From CAWAHD01 sp963781785 (lineage in GTDB: Bacteria; Planctomycetota; Planctomycetia; Isosphaerales; Isosphaeraceae), in assembly GCA_963781785.1 (NCBI GenBank), contig CAWAHD010000001.1, forward strand, positions 124,001 through 188,000: a stretch of 64,000 nt of DNA, written 5' to 3'. Position 1 is the stretch's first letter; every line of letters starts with the position of its first letter. The notes beneath the pieces were generated by a model. That model worked only from the letters and a program-made list of their open reading frames with translations. It was not told the DNA's origin and searched no databases. Shown here in pieces: positions 27,019-36,945 of this stretch. Position numbers and translations under genes: made by a program.

Positions 27019-30000
27019 TTACCGGCCCTGCGCCGGCGCAGCACGACTGGCTGTCCCGGCGTCGAAACCGACAGGCTGGTCTGCCACCAGAGTCGTCACG
27101 ACCGATGCCCATGCTTCCGGCTTAGTGCCAGGCGCGATCCGGATCAACAGCCGGCTCGAGCCCGCGGGCAGATCAACGATTGCGGCAAGGGGCTCGTTTT
27201 TATCCTGATTTTTGGAAGAGAGCGACAGGGCTTTGCCGTCGAGCCAGGCAGTGATCTCCGCTGACGTATCGATGACCAGCCGCGCCTGCTGACGGTCAGG
27301 CGAAATGAGTGGAACGAACGCATAAACAGCCTGGTTGGGGTCACCGCCACTCAGAGAGCTGAGATCAGCCTGGCCTTCGGCGGTTGCCGCAAGTCTTCGC
27401 CAGGAGAGCCGGTGGCCGCGGCCGTCGTCGACCGGTGAGCCAAGGTCCAACCTGGATGCCGGGTCGACGATGCGCGTTCCATTTGGTTCATAAACCGGGC
27501 CGATCGCGCGATACTCACCCGCGATGCTGACTGGCCGGCGCAATGTGGTCAGATATTCGAGCAGGTTGACGAGCTCCTCGACAGTCAGAGTCTGAGCGAG
27601 CCCTTCGGGCATGAGCGAAACGTCGCTGTTGCGGCGGTCTTCGATCGAGCGGGGCGCAAGCGAGATCCGCTGGCCTTCGGCGGTCTTGATCACCAGCCGG
27701 TCTGGAGTGTCCTCTACGGGTAGGCCGGTAATCACACGGCCGTCGGTCAGGCCGAGTACGAGCGACCGGAAGCTGTAACCGATGGCAGCGCTGGGGCTCA
27801 AGATCGAACGGATCAACTCATCGCGGCCATACTTGACTCCAATTGTCGACAGGTCGGGTCCAACCCACTGGCCGCGTCCCTGCACGCGGTGACAACCCGC
27901 GCAGGAATTTGTCCCCGCGCGAAAGAATACCGTGCGGCCCTTTTCGGCGTCACCGTGCCGGCGAATCAGCTCGCGGATAGGGGGAAGAGACTGGCCGGCG
28001 GCCGTGCGGGGCAACGGCAGAACGTCGGCGGCCTGAGCGCGGACCCGGCGATCAGAATCGGTGTGAAGCCACGTGGTCGCGTCGGTTTTCAAGTCAGCGG
28101 GCAACTTGCCTGCCTTGGCAATGGCCAGGACCCGGGATCCACCATCCTGAAGTTGCATCAAGGTTCGCAATGCCTCTCGACGCAACCCCAGCGGGTAGTC
28201 GCTCGACGTGAGGAGATCCGTCAAGCGGCTGCGAGTGTCCTGAAGCCGGGCGATGGTCCTCAACGCGGCTTCGGCAACAGCGCTCGAGCTTCGCTTGCCC
28301 TTGACCGAGCCGATCAATCGCTCGAGCACGCGGTCAGGTGCTCCCGGGAACGAGCCAAGCCCTTCAACTGCCGCGACGCGCGTGGCCTCAAGCGCCTTCT
28401 CGTCCTCGGCCATGCGCTCGAGGGTGGGGCGGTGCCGGATGTCACGCGTGGCTGCCGCCAGTGCGATCCCGTGCCGCGCCAGGTCCAGATCAGCGAGCGT
28501 CCGTTCAATCGCTGCGAGCACCTGCGGACGCGCGCTGGCAGCATTCCACGAACCCCCCAGGCGGCGCGACAGGGTCTCCAGGAGCCCTCGCTGGTGCACC
28601 GGGTCGGTCGTCCGCATGGCCATGCCGGCAACCAGGCTGGCCGTTTCCGGGTCGTCGATTCGCTCCAGGATGTCATCAGCGGCCTGTTGCAGCTCAATTG
28701 CGCGGAGCCGGGGCAAGATCCGCTCGAGCACTGGCAGAACTTCCGGCCGGTGCAACCGCCAGGCCAGCCCGAGTGACTTGCTGACCGGTGAGACCCGCCG
28801 GTCGGGCGTGCCGGCCGCGATGAAGGCTTCGTTGCGATCGACCGGGAAATAGGGCGGAAGCGCAACGTTCCCGTCTGTGCTTGCCTGCTCGAGGCCGAGA
28901 TCGCCGTAAAGGGTGCCGTCGAAGAGCGTCGACAAGAATGCGGTTTCGCGCCGCTCCAGAGCCAGCCCTAGCGCCTCGAGATACCAGCGGTCCTGACCAT
29001 CCCATAGAGCGGCCAGCGTTCTCAAAGCATCGCCAGCCTTGTCGGTGGGCAGGTTGCGCAACGCCAGAATCAGCTCGCGCCGGACGCCTGCATCAGGATC
29101 GTGCGCAAGCGGCACCAGGATGTCCCGATGAGCCAGAGCTGTCGGGAGCTGTTTGGCAGCCGGCTTGGTGTATTCGACCTTGCCATTTTCGCGGCAGTCG
29201 CGGCCGAGGATCCGTACGGCCATTTCTCGGAGGCGCGGATCCTCGTCTTTCAGCATGGCCTCGGCCAAGGAATCGTCGAGCCCAGCCACGGCCGTGATCC
29301 CATGGAACGTCCACACAGCGCGAGCCCGGACGTAACCCTGGTGATCGGAGCTCACCAGCTTGCCGAGCGCGTCGAGAACTTCGCGGCCTCTGGCGTCAAC
29401 CGTGTTCGGACTACCGGGAGCGTCGCCGGGTTCGAGCTTGACTCGCTCGATCAAGAGCCGTCGGGCCACGTCCTGGGTGGCGATATTGGGAGACAGAAGT
29501 GCGACTGTCAATCCGTCAACAGTCGCAAAGTCGACGTTGATTTTCCGGCTCGTGTGGCCGGTTGGTGCGACGCGATAGATGCGCCCGGTCGTCTGGTCGC
29601 TAAAGGCATGCCCGCCGACGCCGGCGTCGTACCAATCCGCCACGAATACCGAGCCGTCTGGCGCGGTGCAGGCGTCGACGGGACGAAACCACGGATCGTC
29701 GCCAGCCAGGAATACCTTGTATTCGGTCCGGAACGCGGCACCCTTTCGAGTGATTGGAAAAAAGTTGATCTGGCGGGTGCCGGCATCGATCTCGAAGACA
29801 CCACCCCGATACTCACCGGGCAGAGCTTCGCCCTCGTAGAGCATGATGCCGCAGGGGCTGCCGTTGCCGGTGCCGACCAGCTTGGGTACGTTGCCGGGCA
29901 CTTCCTCACCCCAGTGCCGTGGGCTTCCCGGTGTATGGTAGCCGTAATGGCCACCGTCCATTGCCCAGATCACGCGGCAGCCGCGGTTGCCATCGTCATC

Positions 30001-30819
30001 GTTGTCGCTGGTGAAGATGTTGCCAAACGAGCTCAAGCAGGTCTCATAGTTGTTCCGCTGACGGTCGCAGATGATCTCGAACTGAGTACCATCGCGGTTG
30101 ACCCGCAAGGTGTTGGCGAGCTGGTCGGTCCAGACGTGGCGCCCGCTCTTGTCGATCACGTCGAAGTTTTGTTGCCGTTCCGAGTGGTCGTGCTGCACGG
30201 AACAGCAGCCGTCACCGTGGGTGAAATAGAGCTTGCCATCGAGGCCGAGGACCATCCCGTGCACCCCGTGGTCCGAATCAATGCCGCCAAACCCGGTCAG
30301 GAGCGGATAACGCTTGTCGGCCTTGTCATCGCCGTCGGTGTCTTCCAGGACGAGCAGGTCGGGGCTGTTGCCGACGAAAACGCGACATCCTTTGTATTTT
30401 CCATCCTGATCGCGATGCTCTTCGACCGCAATCCCCATTGGAACGGGAAAGATCTTGTCGGCGAAGACGGTGACCTTGTCGGCCTTGCCGTCGCCGTTGG
30501 TATCTTCGAGGATCTTGATCCGGTCGGCCTCCTCGATGCGATGAAACCGCCGATTTCCCCCGCGGCTGAGCCGGTAATTCAACCCCTCGGCCACCCAGAC
30601 GCGGCCGCGCGAGTCGATGTCGATGTTGGTCGGGTTGACCAGCATCGGTTCCGACGCCCATAACGTTGCCTGTAGCCCAGGAGCCGGCTTGAGTCGCCGC
30701 GCCGACTGCTCGGCGCTCATCTGGGCCAGCGCGGCTCGGGTAGAAATACCGGCCAGTCCGGTCAGTTCCAGCGCCACCCAGGCAGCGATCAGCCGGTGCG
30801 ATCGGATGCGGTGCATCAT
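27019..30819 (-). CDS. PVC-type membrane-bound dehydrogenase with HEAT-like repeats and c-type heme site
   Basis: This 1266-residue exported protein is typical of planctomycetes and Verrucomicrobia. A signal peptide (LIAAWVALELTGLAGIST) precedes a beta-propeller-like dehydrogenase region with IDIDSRGRVWVAEGLNYRL, EDTNGDGKADKVTVF and GDGCCSVQH. HEAT-like helical repeats fill about residues 430-930 (DVARRLLIERV, RELILALRNLP). A single heme motif CAGCH sits in NSCAGCHRVQGRGQWVGPDL near residue 970, followed by a domain with NSDVSLMPEGLAQTLTVEEL. These proteins are thought to oxidise sugars or related substrates and pass electrons to the heme; the exact substrate is unknown. No partner is within the same operon. 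Confidence 0.9.
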   Translation of the reverse strand: MMHRIRSHRLIAAWVALELTGLAGISTRAALAQMSAEQSARRLKPAPGLQATLWASEPMLVNPTNIDIDSRGRVWVAEGLNYRLSRGGNRRFHRIEEADRIKILEDTNGDGKADKVTVFADKIFPVPMGIAVEEHRDQDGKYKGCRVFVGNSPDLLVLEDTDGDDKADKRYPLLTGFGGIDSDHGVHGMVLGLDGKLYFTHGDGCCSVQHDHSERQQNFDVIDKSGRHVWTDQLANTLRVNRDGTQFEIICDRQRNNYETCLSSFGNIFTSDNDDDGNRGCRVIWAMDGGHYGYHTPGSPRHWGEEVPGNVPKLVGTGNGSPCGIMLYEGEALPGEYRGGVFEIDAGTRQINFFPITRKGAAFRTEYKVFLAGDDPWFRPVDACTAPDGSVFVADWYDAGVGGHAFSDQTTGRIYRVAPTGHTSRKINVDFATVDGLTVALLSPNIATQDVARRLLIERVKLEPGDAPGSPNTVDARGREVLDALGKLVSSDHQGYVRARAVWTFHGITAVAGLDDSLAEAMLKDEDPRLREMAVRILGRDCRENGKVEYTKPAAKQLPTALAHRDILVPLAHDPDAGVRRELILALRNLPTDKAGDALRTLAALWDGQDRWYLEALGLALERRETAFLSTLFDGTLYGDLGLEQASTDGNVALPPYFPVDRNEAFIAAGTPDRRVSPVSKSLGLAWRLHRPEVLPVLERILPRLRAIELQQAADDILERIDDPETASLVAGMAMRTTDPVHQRGLLETLSRRLGGSWNAASARPQVLAAIERTLADLDLARHGIALAAATRDIRHRPTLERMAEDEKALEATRVAAVEGLGSFPGAPDRVLERLIGSVKGKRSSSAVAEAALRTIARLQDTRSRLTDLLTSSDYPLGLRREALRTLMQLQDGGSRVLAIAKAGKLPADLKTDATTWLHTDSDRRVRAQAADVLPLPRTAAGQSLPPIRELIRRHGDAEKGRTVFFRAGTNSCAGCHRVQGRGQWVGPDLSTIGVKYGRDELIRSILSPSAAIGYSFRSLVLGLTDGRVITGLPVEDTPDRLVIKTAEGQRISLAPRSIEDRRNSDVSLMPEGLAQTLTVEELVNLLEYLTTLRRPVSIAGEYRAIGPVYEPNGTRIVDPASRLDLGSPVDDGRGHRLSWRRLAATAEGQADLSSLSGGDPNQAVYAFVPLISPDRQQARLVIDTSAEITAWLDGKALSLSSKNQDKNEPLAAIVDLPAGSSRLLIRIAPGTKPEAWASVVTTLVADQPVGFDAGTASRAAPAQGR

Positions 30820-31137
30820 AGCGAGAGCTCCGGAAAGTCCAGGTCAAGTATTGCAGTGGCACCAAGGCACCGGCAAGGTCGGCGACGCTCTGTCAAACTG
30901 CGCCTGACCATCAGCGGCGGCGATGAGCCTCGAGGCAGTCCCATTGTGTCGCGCGAGTGCGCGACCGTCCAGACGGGGACATTTCATCAAACCCACCGAT
31001 CAAGTACCAGATTCCTTGTGCGGCCCCTTACTGATCGTTAGAGTAACGCAACCTGGAGACGCTGGCCGCCTTGAGCAGACCAGGGCTCGCGTTGGTCGTG
31101 CCGCTCGATTCGCATCCGCCATTTTGAGATACAGGTC
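30820..31137. promoter_or_regulatory. Divergent intergenic region
   Basis: These 318 bp lie between the divergently transcribed PVC dehydrogenase and the thioredoxin-like gene and must hold both promoters. I see no convincing -35/-10 pair, palindrome or small gene. Confidence 0.35.
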
Positions 31138-32271
31138 ATGAAATCATCACGGACCGCGACCCGCATCGTGATCGGTGTCGCCTGGCTGGTCATTCCGGCT
31201 GTTCTGCTGGGTGTGCCCCACCGCTGGGCTCTCGGAGAAAATCCCGTCCCAGGTGCCGTTCAAGCAGCGGACGGCGAGAGTTTCGGCTCACTCGCCGAGT
31301 TGCAAACATCCTACGCGCGGAAGCTTGCCGATCTCGACCGCAAGAAGCTTGCCGATCTGGTCGCGCTGGCACAGCGGCAATCCGGCATCGAAGCCGAGGC
31401 AGCTAACCGGGCGGCCTTCGATCTTGCGGTAGCCCGCGGGTTCTATACCGAAGCCGAGCCAGCCGCCCGGGCCTACCAGTCCCGGGAGCACGGTGAGCCC
31501 GAGAGCCATGCACTGGCCGCTTCGATCATCTTGATCGGCCGCGCCCAGCGTGGCGAATACGAGGAATCGCTGGCCGACTTGAAAGCGTTCCTCGTGCGCC
31601 GCGCCGCCTCCAAGGCTGCCGACGAGCACCGGCTGAGCGCTCCTCTCGTCTGTGCCGTCGGCGAGGCGTACCTTCACCGCTTGATCCGCGGCGGCCGCTA
31701 CGACATCGCCCGCGAGGTCTGTCGACTCGTCATCGACGGTGACCATCCCAATCCCGTGGTGCGCAGCTATTTCACCGAGCGCCTGGCTCGCTTCGAGATG
31801 ATCGGCAAGCCCGCTCCGGCGATTGAGGGAACCGACGTCGATGGCAAGACCATACGCCTCGCTGACGTGAAGGGAAAGGTCGTTTTTGTCGACTTCTGGG
31901 CGAGCTGGTGCCCCCCGAACGTTGCGTCGTTCCCTCATATTCATGACCTATTCATGACCCATCGAGGCCGCGGTTTCACAGTAATCGGAATCAATCTGGA
32001 TACTCTGGCCCAGGACCCGAGCGGCAAAAAGGCCGACCCCAAAGACGTTTTGTCCACTGTGCGTTGGTTCTTGCTTCAGCATCGGGCGGCCTGGCCGAAC
32101 ATGGTCGGCGAGGGCGCTGAAGCCACTGCCAAAACCTACGGCGTTAACGAAGTGCCGGCCGGCTTCCTGATCGGCCGTGATGGCGTGATCCAGCAAGTCG
32201 ATCTTCGCGGTCGAGCGCTTACCCGCGCCGTCGAGCAAGCTTTGAAAGACCCGACCGCCAGCCATCAGTGA
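31138..32271 (+). CDS. TlpA-like thioredoxin-fold protein with CxxC changed to CPPN
   Basis: This is a 377-residue exported protein: an N-terminal signal (IVIGVAWLVIPAVLLGVP), a helical TPR-like region of about 180 residues, then a thioredoxin/AhpC-TSA domain. The domain begins MIGKPAPAIEGTDVDGKTIR and contains VVFVDFWASWCPPN, the usual place of the WCxxC active site. Here the second Cys is Asn, so a normal dithiol-disulfide exchange is not possible. A cis-Pro region is present (NEVPAGFLIGRDG). It may act as a monothiol enzyme, a chaperone or a binding protein. It is probably monocistronic. Confidence 0.82.
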   Translation: MKSSRTATRIVIGVAWLVIPAVLLGVPHRWALGENPVPGAVQAADGESFGSLAELQTSYARKLADLDRKKLADLVALAQRQSGIEAEAANRAAFDLAVARGFYTEAEPAARAYQSREHGEPESHALAASIILIGRAQRGEYEESLADLKAFLVRRAASKAADEHRLSAPLVCAVGEAYLHRLIRGGRYDIAREVCRLVIDGDHPNPVVRSYFTERLARFEMIGKPAPAIEGTDVDGKTIRLADVKGKVVFVDFWASWCPPNVASFPHIHDLFMTHRGRGFTVIGINLDTLAQDPSGKKADPKDVLSTVRWFLLQHRAAWPNMVGEGAEATAKTYGVNEVPAGFLIGRDGVIQQVDLRGRALTRAVEQALKDPTASHQ

Positions 32272-32307
32272 TCCCGCTTCGAGCTGGCCGGCCCGATCAG
32301 AGAACGG

Positions 32308-33078
32308 TCACTCGCCGGCCAGACTATCGAGAACCCGTTCCAGGCTCGCCAGGAACTTGAGCAGCTTCTTGGCATCTTCCCGGTTGGCGCGTACCAGTTG
32401 CTCGAGGGCAGGCTTGCCGTAGGCGAAAAGCTGGCTCTTCGCCTCGCCGACGCTCTGGATCGACGCCCGGCCTTCGGCCGTGAACTCCTTGACGGCGACG
32501 CGGATGGCAACCTCGGCGGCAGCTCGGGAAACATCGAGCGAGTGGCTCGACGGTGCCATCGCCGGCCAGATCACTTGCCCGTCGCTCTTGAGCACGTCGC
32601 TCTTGGCCAGAAGCTTGGCTGCATTCGAGTCCGCTGTCGCAACCGGCTTGGGTGCTCGCGTGCGCACATCGTAACGCGGGTTGATCGCTTCGGCCTGACG
32701 CTGGTTTGCGATCGCCTGTGCCTCGGCCTGCTGGTAATACAGGTTGGCCGCTGCGTTCGATTGGTCCGCCCACGCGCTTAACATGTTGTATCGCGCTGTC
32801 CTCATTCCGAGATTCAATTGCGCCTGGATGATCGGGTCGAACGGTGAGACACCGACTCCCGGCAGGCCGTACTGGGCGTATCCCGGGTTGTAATAAATCG
32901 GTCCGGGATAACTGTTCCAGTTGTAATTCGAGTAAGGTCCGGCCGTGGTTTGAGCGGCCACTGGGCCGAGAGGGGCCGTAGCGAGCACGATCGTCATGAC
33001 GGCCAGGCATCTTGCCCCGGCCCGCGGCAGACCGAGGCTCGCCGACGCGGCATCAAGAGCAGCAAATCGGTACTTCAT
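32308..33078 (-). CDS. Exported protein of unknown function, Tyr/Pro/Gly-rich N-terminal segment
   Basis: This 256-residue protein has a signal peptide (CLAVMTIVLATAPLGPVAAQ). A low-complexity segment rich in Tyr, Asn, Pro and Gly follows (YSNYNWNSYPGPIYYNPGYA), then a helical Ala/Gln-rich region (NAAANLYYQQAEAQAIANQR) and a C-terminal helix ending ASLERVLDSLAGE. Planctomycetes encode many such envelope proteins, but I recognise no domain. It converges with the thioredoxin-like gene. The aminotransferase gene on the same strand ends downstream of nothing shared, so operon membership is unclear. Confidence 0.7.
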   Translation of the reverse strand: MKYRFAALDAASASLGLPRAGARCLAVMTIVLATAPLGPVAAQTTAGPYSNYNWNSYPGPIYYNPGYAQYGLPGVGVSPFDPIIQAQLNLGMRTARYNMLSAWADQSNAAANLYYQQAEAQAIANQRQAEAINPRYDVRTRAPKPVATADSNAAKLLAKSDVLKSDGQVIWPAMAPSSHSLDVSRAAAEVAIRVAVKEFTAEGRASIQSVGEAKSQLFAYGKPALEQLVRANREDAKKLLKFLASLERVLDSLAGE

Positions 33079-33117
33079 GGCAATTGCTCCTCATCAGGAA
33101 ACGACTGTCGATTCCAA

Positions 33118-34288
33118 TCACACGATGACCCGCAGCCTGCGCAGCCGCTCGCCAGCCGCGTCGAGGGTCGAATCGCGCTTGCAAAAACAAAAGCGGACGT
33201 AAGGTCTTCCGAGCGCCTTGTCCTGGAAAAAGCTCGATCCAGGGACCGTGGCCACTCCGATCGAGCGAACCAGATAACCGGTGAATTCCACGTCGTCGGG
33301 GGCGGCGAAGGCCGAAGTCTCCGCCATGATGTAATAGGCCCCTTCCGGCGGCTCGAAACCGAAGCCGACGTCCCAGAGGACCTTGCAAAACCGGTCCCGC
33401 CGCGCCTGGTAGTCGGCCGCCAACCGCGCGTAATACTCCCGGGGAAGGCGGTAGGCCGTTGCGCCGGCCTCCTGAAGCGGCGCAGCCGCGCCGATTGACA
33501 CAAAGTCGTGCACCTGGCGAAACGCGTGCGTGAGCTCCTGCGGCGCGATGATCGTACCAACCCGCCATCCAGTCACCGCGTAGGTCTTCGACATCCCGCT
33601 GATCGTGACCGAACGCTCGCGCATCCCGTCCAGACCGGCCAGAGCAACATGCTGCCGCCCATCATAAATGATATGTTCGTAAATTTCATCGGTGATCGCA
33701 ATCACATCCCATTTGCGGCACAAAGCCGCGATCGCCTCCAGATCCTCGCGGGTGAAAACCGTACCGGTCGGATTGTTCGGGTTGCACAGGATGATCGCCT
33801 TGGTGTGATCGCTAAACGCCGCGGCCAACTCGTCCGGGTCAAACCGCCAGCGAGGCGGGCGAAGCGGTACAAACCGCGGTGTCGCACCGGCCAGTGCGCA
33901 ATCCGGCCAGTAGTTCTCGTAAAACGGCTGCGTGAGGATCACCTCGTCGCCGGGGTTGATCAGCGACAAGAGCGGCAACCAGCATCGCCTCGGTGCAACC
34001 GCAGGTCACCGTGATCTCGGTCTCGGGATCGACTTTCAGCCCAAGGTGCCAGAGCGCGTGCTCGGCAACTGCTTCGCGCAGGTTCCTGGCACCCCACGTG
34101 ATCGCATACTGGTTGATGTCGTCTTCGATGGCCCGGCAAGCCGCCGCTTTGATCTCAGGCGGTGCCGGAAAATCGGGCATCCCCTGTGCCAGGTTGATCG
34201 CGCCGTACTTTCGGGCCTCGACCGTCATGCCCCGGATGACGCTCTCGGTGAACCGCGCTGCCTTCTGCGAGATCAACGGAGCGTGCAT
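33118..34288 (-). pseudogene. Class I/II PLP aminotransferase, frameshifted
   Basis: The N-terminal frame (34288 to about 33975) reads NLAQGMPDFPAPPEIKAAA and ITVTCGCTEAMLVA. The second frame continues LLSLINPGDEVILTQPFYEN, CNPNNPTGTVFTREDL, DEIYEHIIYDG and the PLP-lysine motif SGMSKTYAVTGWRVG, ending near VRFCFCKRD. This order matches kynurenine/methionine-type class I aminotransferases of about 390 residues. An extra C near 33977 breaks the frame. The start at 34288 (MHAPLISQKAARFTES) fits the family. It lies 55 bp downstream of the cytochrome stop codon on the same strand. Confidence 0.87.
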
Positions 34289-34342
34289 AAGAAGGGCGCC
34301 TCGGGAGAACGACAAAAGGGCGCGGGAGCCCACAGGGGTGAG

Positions 34343-34768
34343 TCAATTCGGCCGATGGCTCTTGTGGCACGCCGTACAAGAGCTGGAGATCTTCCCGAAG
34401 GCCGCCTTCGCTGCCTTCAAATCTTCCTTCTCGGCCGCCTCCTTGAATGCCTTGGTGTTGGATGCATACGCCTTGGCGAGCTTCTCGAATGAAGCCTTCT
34501 TACCCTTGGGCGGATCGTTCTTGGGCAGCGACTCACCGTAGGTTGCAAACTCTTTCGCTTGTTTCTGAATCTCTTCCCAGTCGGGCGACTGACTTTTCAG
34601 CGCGGCTTTCACCGTGCTGAGCGGCGACTTCGCCCCCTTATGCAGGGTGTCCATGATCTTCTTGATCGACGGCGTCTCATCATCGTTCGAGGCCCCCGCC
34701 GAACCGACAACCAAGCCCGCCATCGCCAACACCGAGACCACGCTCGCCGTGCAGATCAACCACTTCAT
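34343..34768 (-). CDS. Small exported c-type cytochrome, class II-like
   Basis: The 141-residue protein has a signal peptide (WLICTASVVSVLAMAGLVVG) and a helical domain whose only heme motif, CTACHKSH, is at the extreme C-terminus, the arrangement of cytochrome c'/class II-type four-helix bundles. It contains many Lys/Glu and the segment DTLHKGAKSPLSTVKAALKS. Start ATG at 34768 chosen because the signal peptide begins there. It probably binds one heme in the periplasm; an electron-transfer or gas-binding role cannot be told apart from sequence. Confidence 0.8.
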   Translation of the reverse strand: MKWLICTASVVSVLAMAGLVVGSAGASNDDETPSIKKIMDTLHKGAKSPLSTVKAALKSQSPDWEEIQKQAKEFATYGESLPKNDPPKGKKASFEKLAKAYASNTKAFKEAAEKEDLKAAKAAFGKISSSCTACHKSHRPN

Positions 34769-35254
34769 ACCAAGGCTCCTTCTTCCAGAGACCTCCGACG
34801 CCAAGCGATCCAAGCCAACCATCCTGGAGTTTAAATCGGTGGCAAGTCAATGGTCTGGCGGTGCGACAAAGCAACCTTCCGTGGAACGTGCTCACGGCAG
34901 CAAGTGAGCCGCCCATGTGAATGCCTCGGATCTGGGGCGTCATCCTGCGGGCGTGGACCGCAGCCACACCTGATATGTAACCCGTGATTCAGACAGGCCC
35001 AGGACTGTGAATTCTGTGGTGCGACCCTACGTCAATTGCGTCACAGCCCTTGCGGGCATTGGAGTTACGTGTGACGCAGTCAGAAAAGCCTGCGTCACGC
35101 TGCGTCACACCGCGGATTTGCAGGCGGCACAATGTGGCGTGCTGGAATAATCGGAGCGGCGACAGCCGGCGCATCACACCCTTCGCCAACGGCAAAAGAC
35201 ACAGCCGGTCCCCTGGCTGGTCATGTGCTGCTGCTTTGCCTCCGCGGCTGGTCC
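34769..35254. other. Intergenic region with clustered TGCGTCAC octamers
   Basis: No gene is convincing here. TGCGTCAC occurs at 35037-35044, 35091-35098 and 35101-35108, and inverted (GTGACGCA) at 35071-35078. The inverted and direct copies could form an 8-bp stem with a 12-base loop. A 166-codon minus-strand frame covers 34989-35489 but follows the dispersed repeat and has no recognisable domain. Confidence 0.5.
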
Positions 35255-36475
35255 GGCCCGCGCGCACTTTTCTCCTCGGCAATTCACGGCCACCGTTGGT
35301 GCCTTCGCCGTGTTCTTGGCCGCCGGCCTCGGGCGGCTGATCCACCCCGCGTGTCAAGTCCCGATTGAGCGCCAGAATTCGCCGCATCGTCAACAGGCTC
35401 TTGTTCTTGTGTAATCCTAATGCTTTCATCGAAATTGGCTTCGCTCGTCGCATTCTTGCTGATTGCGCCCTCAGGATGCGGCCGGTCACCGGATTGGATC
35501 GGACGGATTGGACGGATCAGACGGATCGGACGGATAAGACCCGGCGGCCACGCAGCGCGAGATAAAAAGAAGCGACGGGCGCTTCAGGCGGGAAGAGACC
35601 GAGCGGATTCACACGCCTGGCCGATTGATGGAACGTTTGTCTCCGCCAGATTCTTAGTTGCGATCCCGTTGCAAAACCGGCCCGAATTCCGCGTGCGTTC
35701 CGCGCCGTCGGGGAGATCTTACCGATTGTGCCAAACGAAAGGGGTCCGGCGGCCATTCGCAGCCGTTCCCACACGCCGCACGACCCGCCGTGTGGTAGAA
35801 TTGAGAAAGTTTGCGCCTCGGCGATGGCTCTCTGCATCGCGACATATCTCCCAAACAGTATTTGTGGGTCGGAGAGTGCTGAGACTGTACTGGCCTGGTC
35901 CACCCCAAGCGAATTCGCTGAGGGCTAGGGGTGGGTATTGACCAAGGATGAAGGGTGCATCAGGCATCTCGCCCCTTTCAGTCCGCTTTGGTCGGTAATT
36001 CCCCGAGGTCCCGCGAACTGCTTGGTTCGATCTCGAAGTTCATTTCTCTCGCGGTTTTTCGTCATTCTTTCGCTCTCCCTTTTCCGCACTTCTGCACTGC
36101 AACTTTCCCTCGACCTTCGCGGTCGACTCTGCGTCCGACCAGCTCTGGTGCACCTCCCGATCGTGCACTCCCGCCGAAGTATCAGTGCGCGGCAATTACT
36201 CGGCAATCCCCCGTGTTCTCACCTCGGGGCGGCACGGTCGTTGGCGAGCTCGGCTGGCGCACCCCCACATGGCGACGGCAGTCCTCTGCACAAACTCAAG
36301 GAAGATTTCGGCTTTCGTCGTGCCGCGATGTGCTCCAGGAGTGGCACAAAATGGCACGCGATGGCACTTTTCAGCAAGTCTCCGTGTTGCCCCGCGCCGT
36401 GCAAGGGCCTGGGCTGGCCGGCACGGCCTCGAGGGGCAAGGAAGGGGAGGAACAGCCTCAATAAGTCTCGACCTC
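35255..36475 (-). repeat. Dispersed non-coding repeat, copy 2 (inverted)
   Basis: Read on the minus strand from 36475 to 35255 this follows the same block order as copy 1 (5500-5662, 7520-7830, 8118-8925) without the IS66 and without the block at 7968-8095. Shared stretches include AGATATGTCGCGATG, AGAGCCATCGCCGAGGCG, GCAACTAAGAATCTGGCGGA and TTAGGATTACACAAGAACAA. Identity is about 80-85 percent by eye. Short tandem GGACGGAT-type repeats at about 35500-35540 match those at 8626-8672. No gene is supported. Confidence 0.72.
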
Positions 36476-36945
36476 TCCAGAACGCAGACAATGCAACCGA
36501 GGTCTCTCATGAAATCTGAACCACGATGAGGGTGCCAAAGTGCGCGTGAGGATGCAACGGCCGCAGCAGGGGCCGCTTGAGAACCTCGGCCAATGACAGA
36601 ACATGAATTGGCCGGAGCTCATCGCGTGCGCGCACTCTCCACCCCCGGATACACTAATTATGAATCATCGTCGAAAATTGGGACGTACCTACCGCACGGT
36701 ATACCGCGCGCAATGCGCTCCCAAGCGTTTGGCTAATTGGCGGTTGTGGTGTTTTCCCGAATATTGTTCGGCGACATTAGCAAAGGGTCGGCTGTGCGGG
36801 AGTGATTTGCGCAGTCTGACCACCACGAGGTGTCGTGCCGCACGAGGGATGCGATCATCTGGTTACAGCAAAAAAGTCGGGCGGCCGCAACGATTTCATG
36901 AGGCTGGAACCGAGCGATCACTTCACCGAAGGATGCCGCTCTCGG
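36476..36945. other. Intergenic region left of IS66 copy 2
   Basis: These 470 bp hold no supported gene. Codon use of the overlapping short frames is poor and no domain is visible. The last 8 bp (GCTCTCGG, 36938-36945) are the target duplication of the adjacent IS66. Confidence 0.5.

Noticed and set aside
29101..30663. A 520-codon plus-strand open frame
   Set aside because: It is antisense to the PVC dehydrogenase, which has clear domains; the frame is a by-product of GC-rich codon use.
34989..35489. A 166-codon minus-strand frame
   Set aside because: It covers the dispersed repeat and TGCGTCAC array and shows no domain, signal peptide or ribosome binding site.
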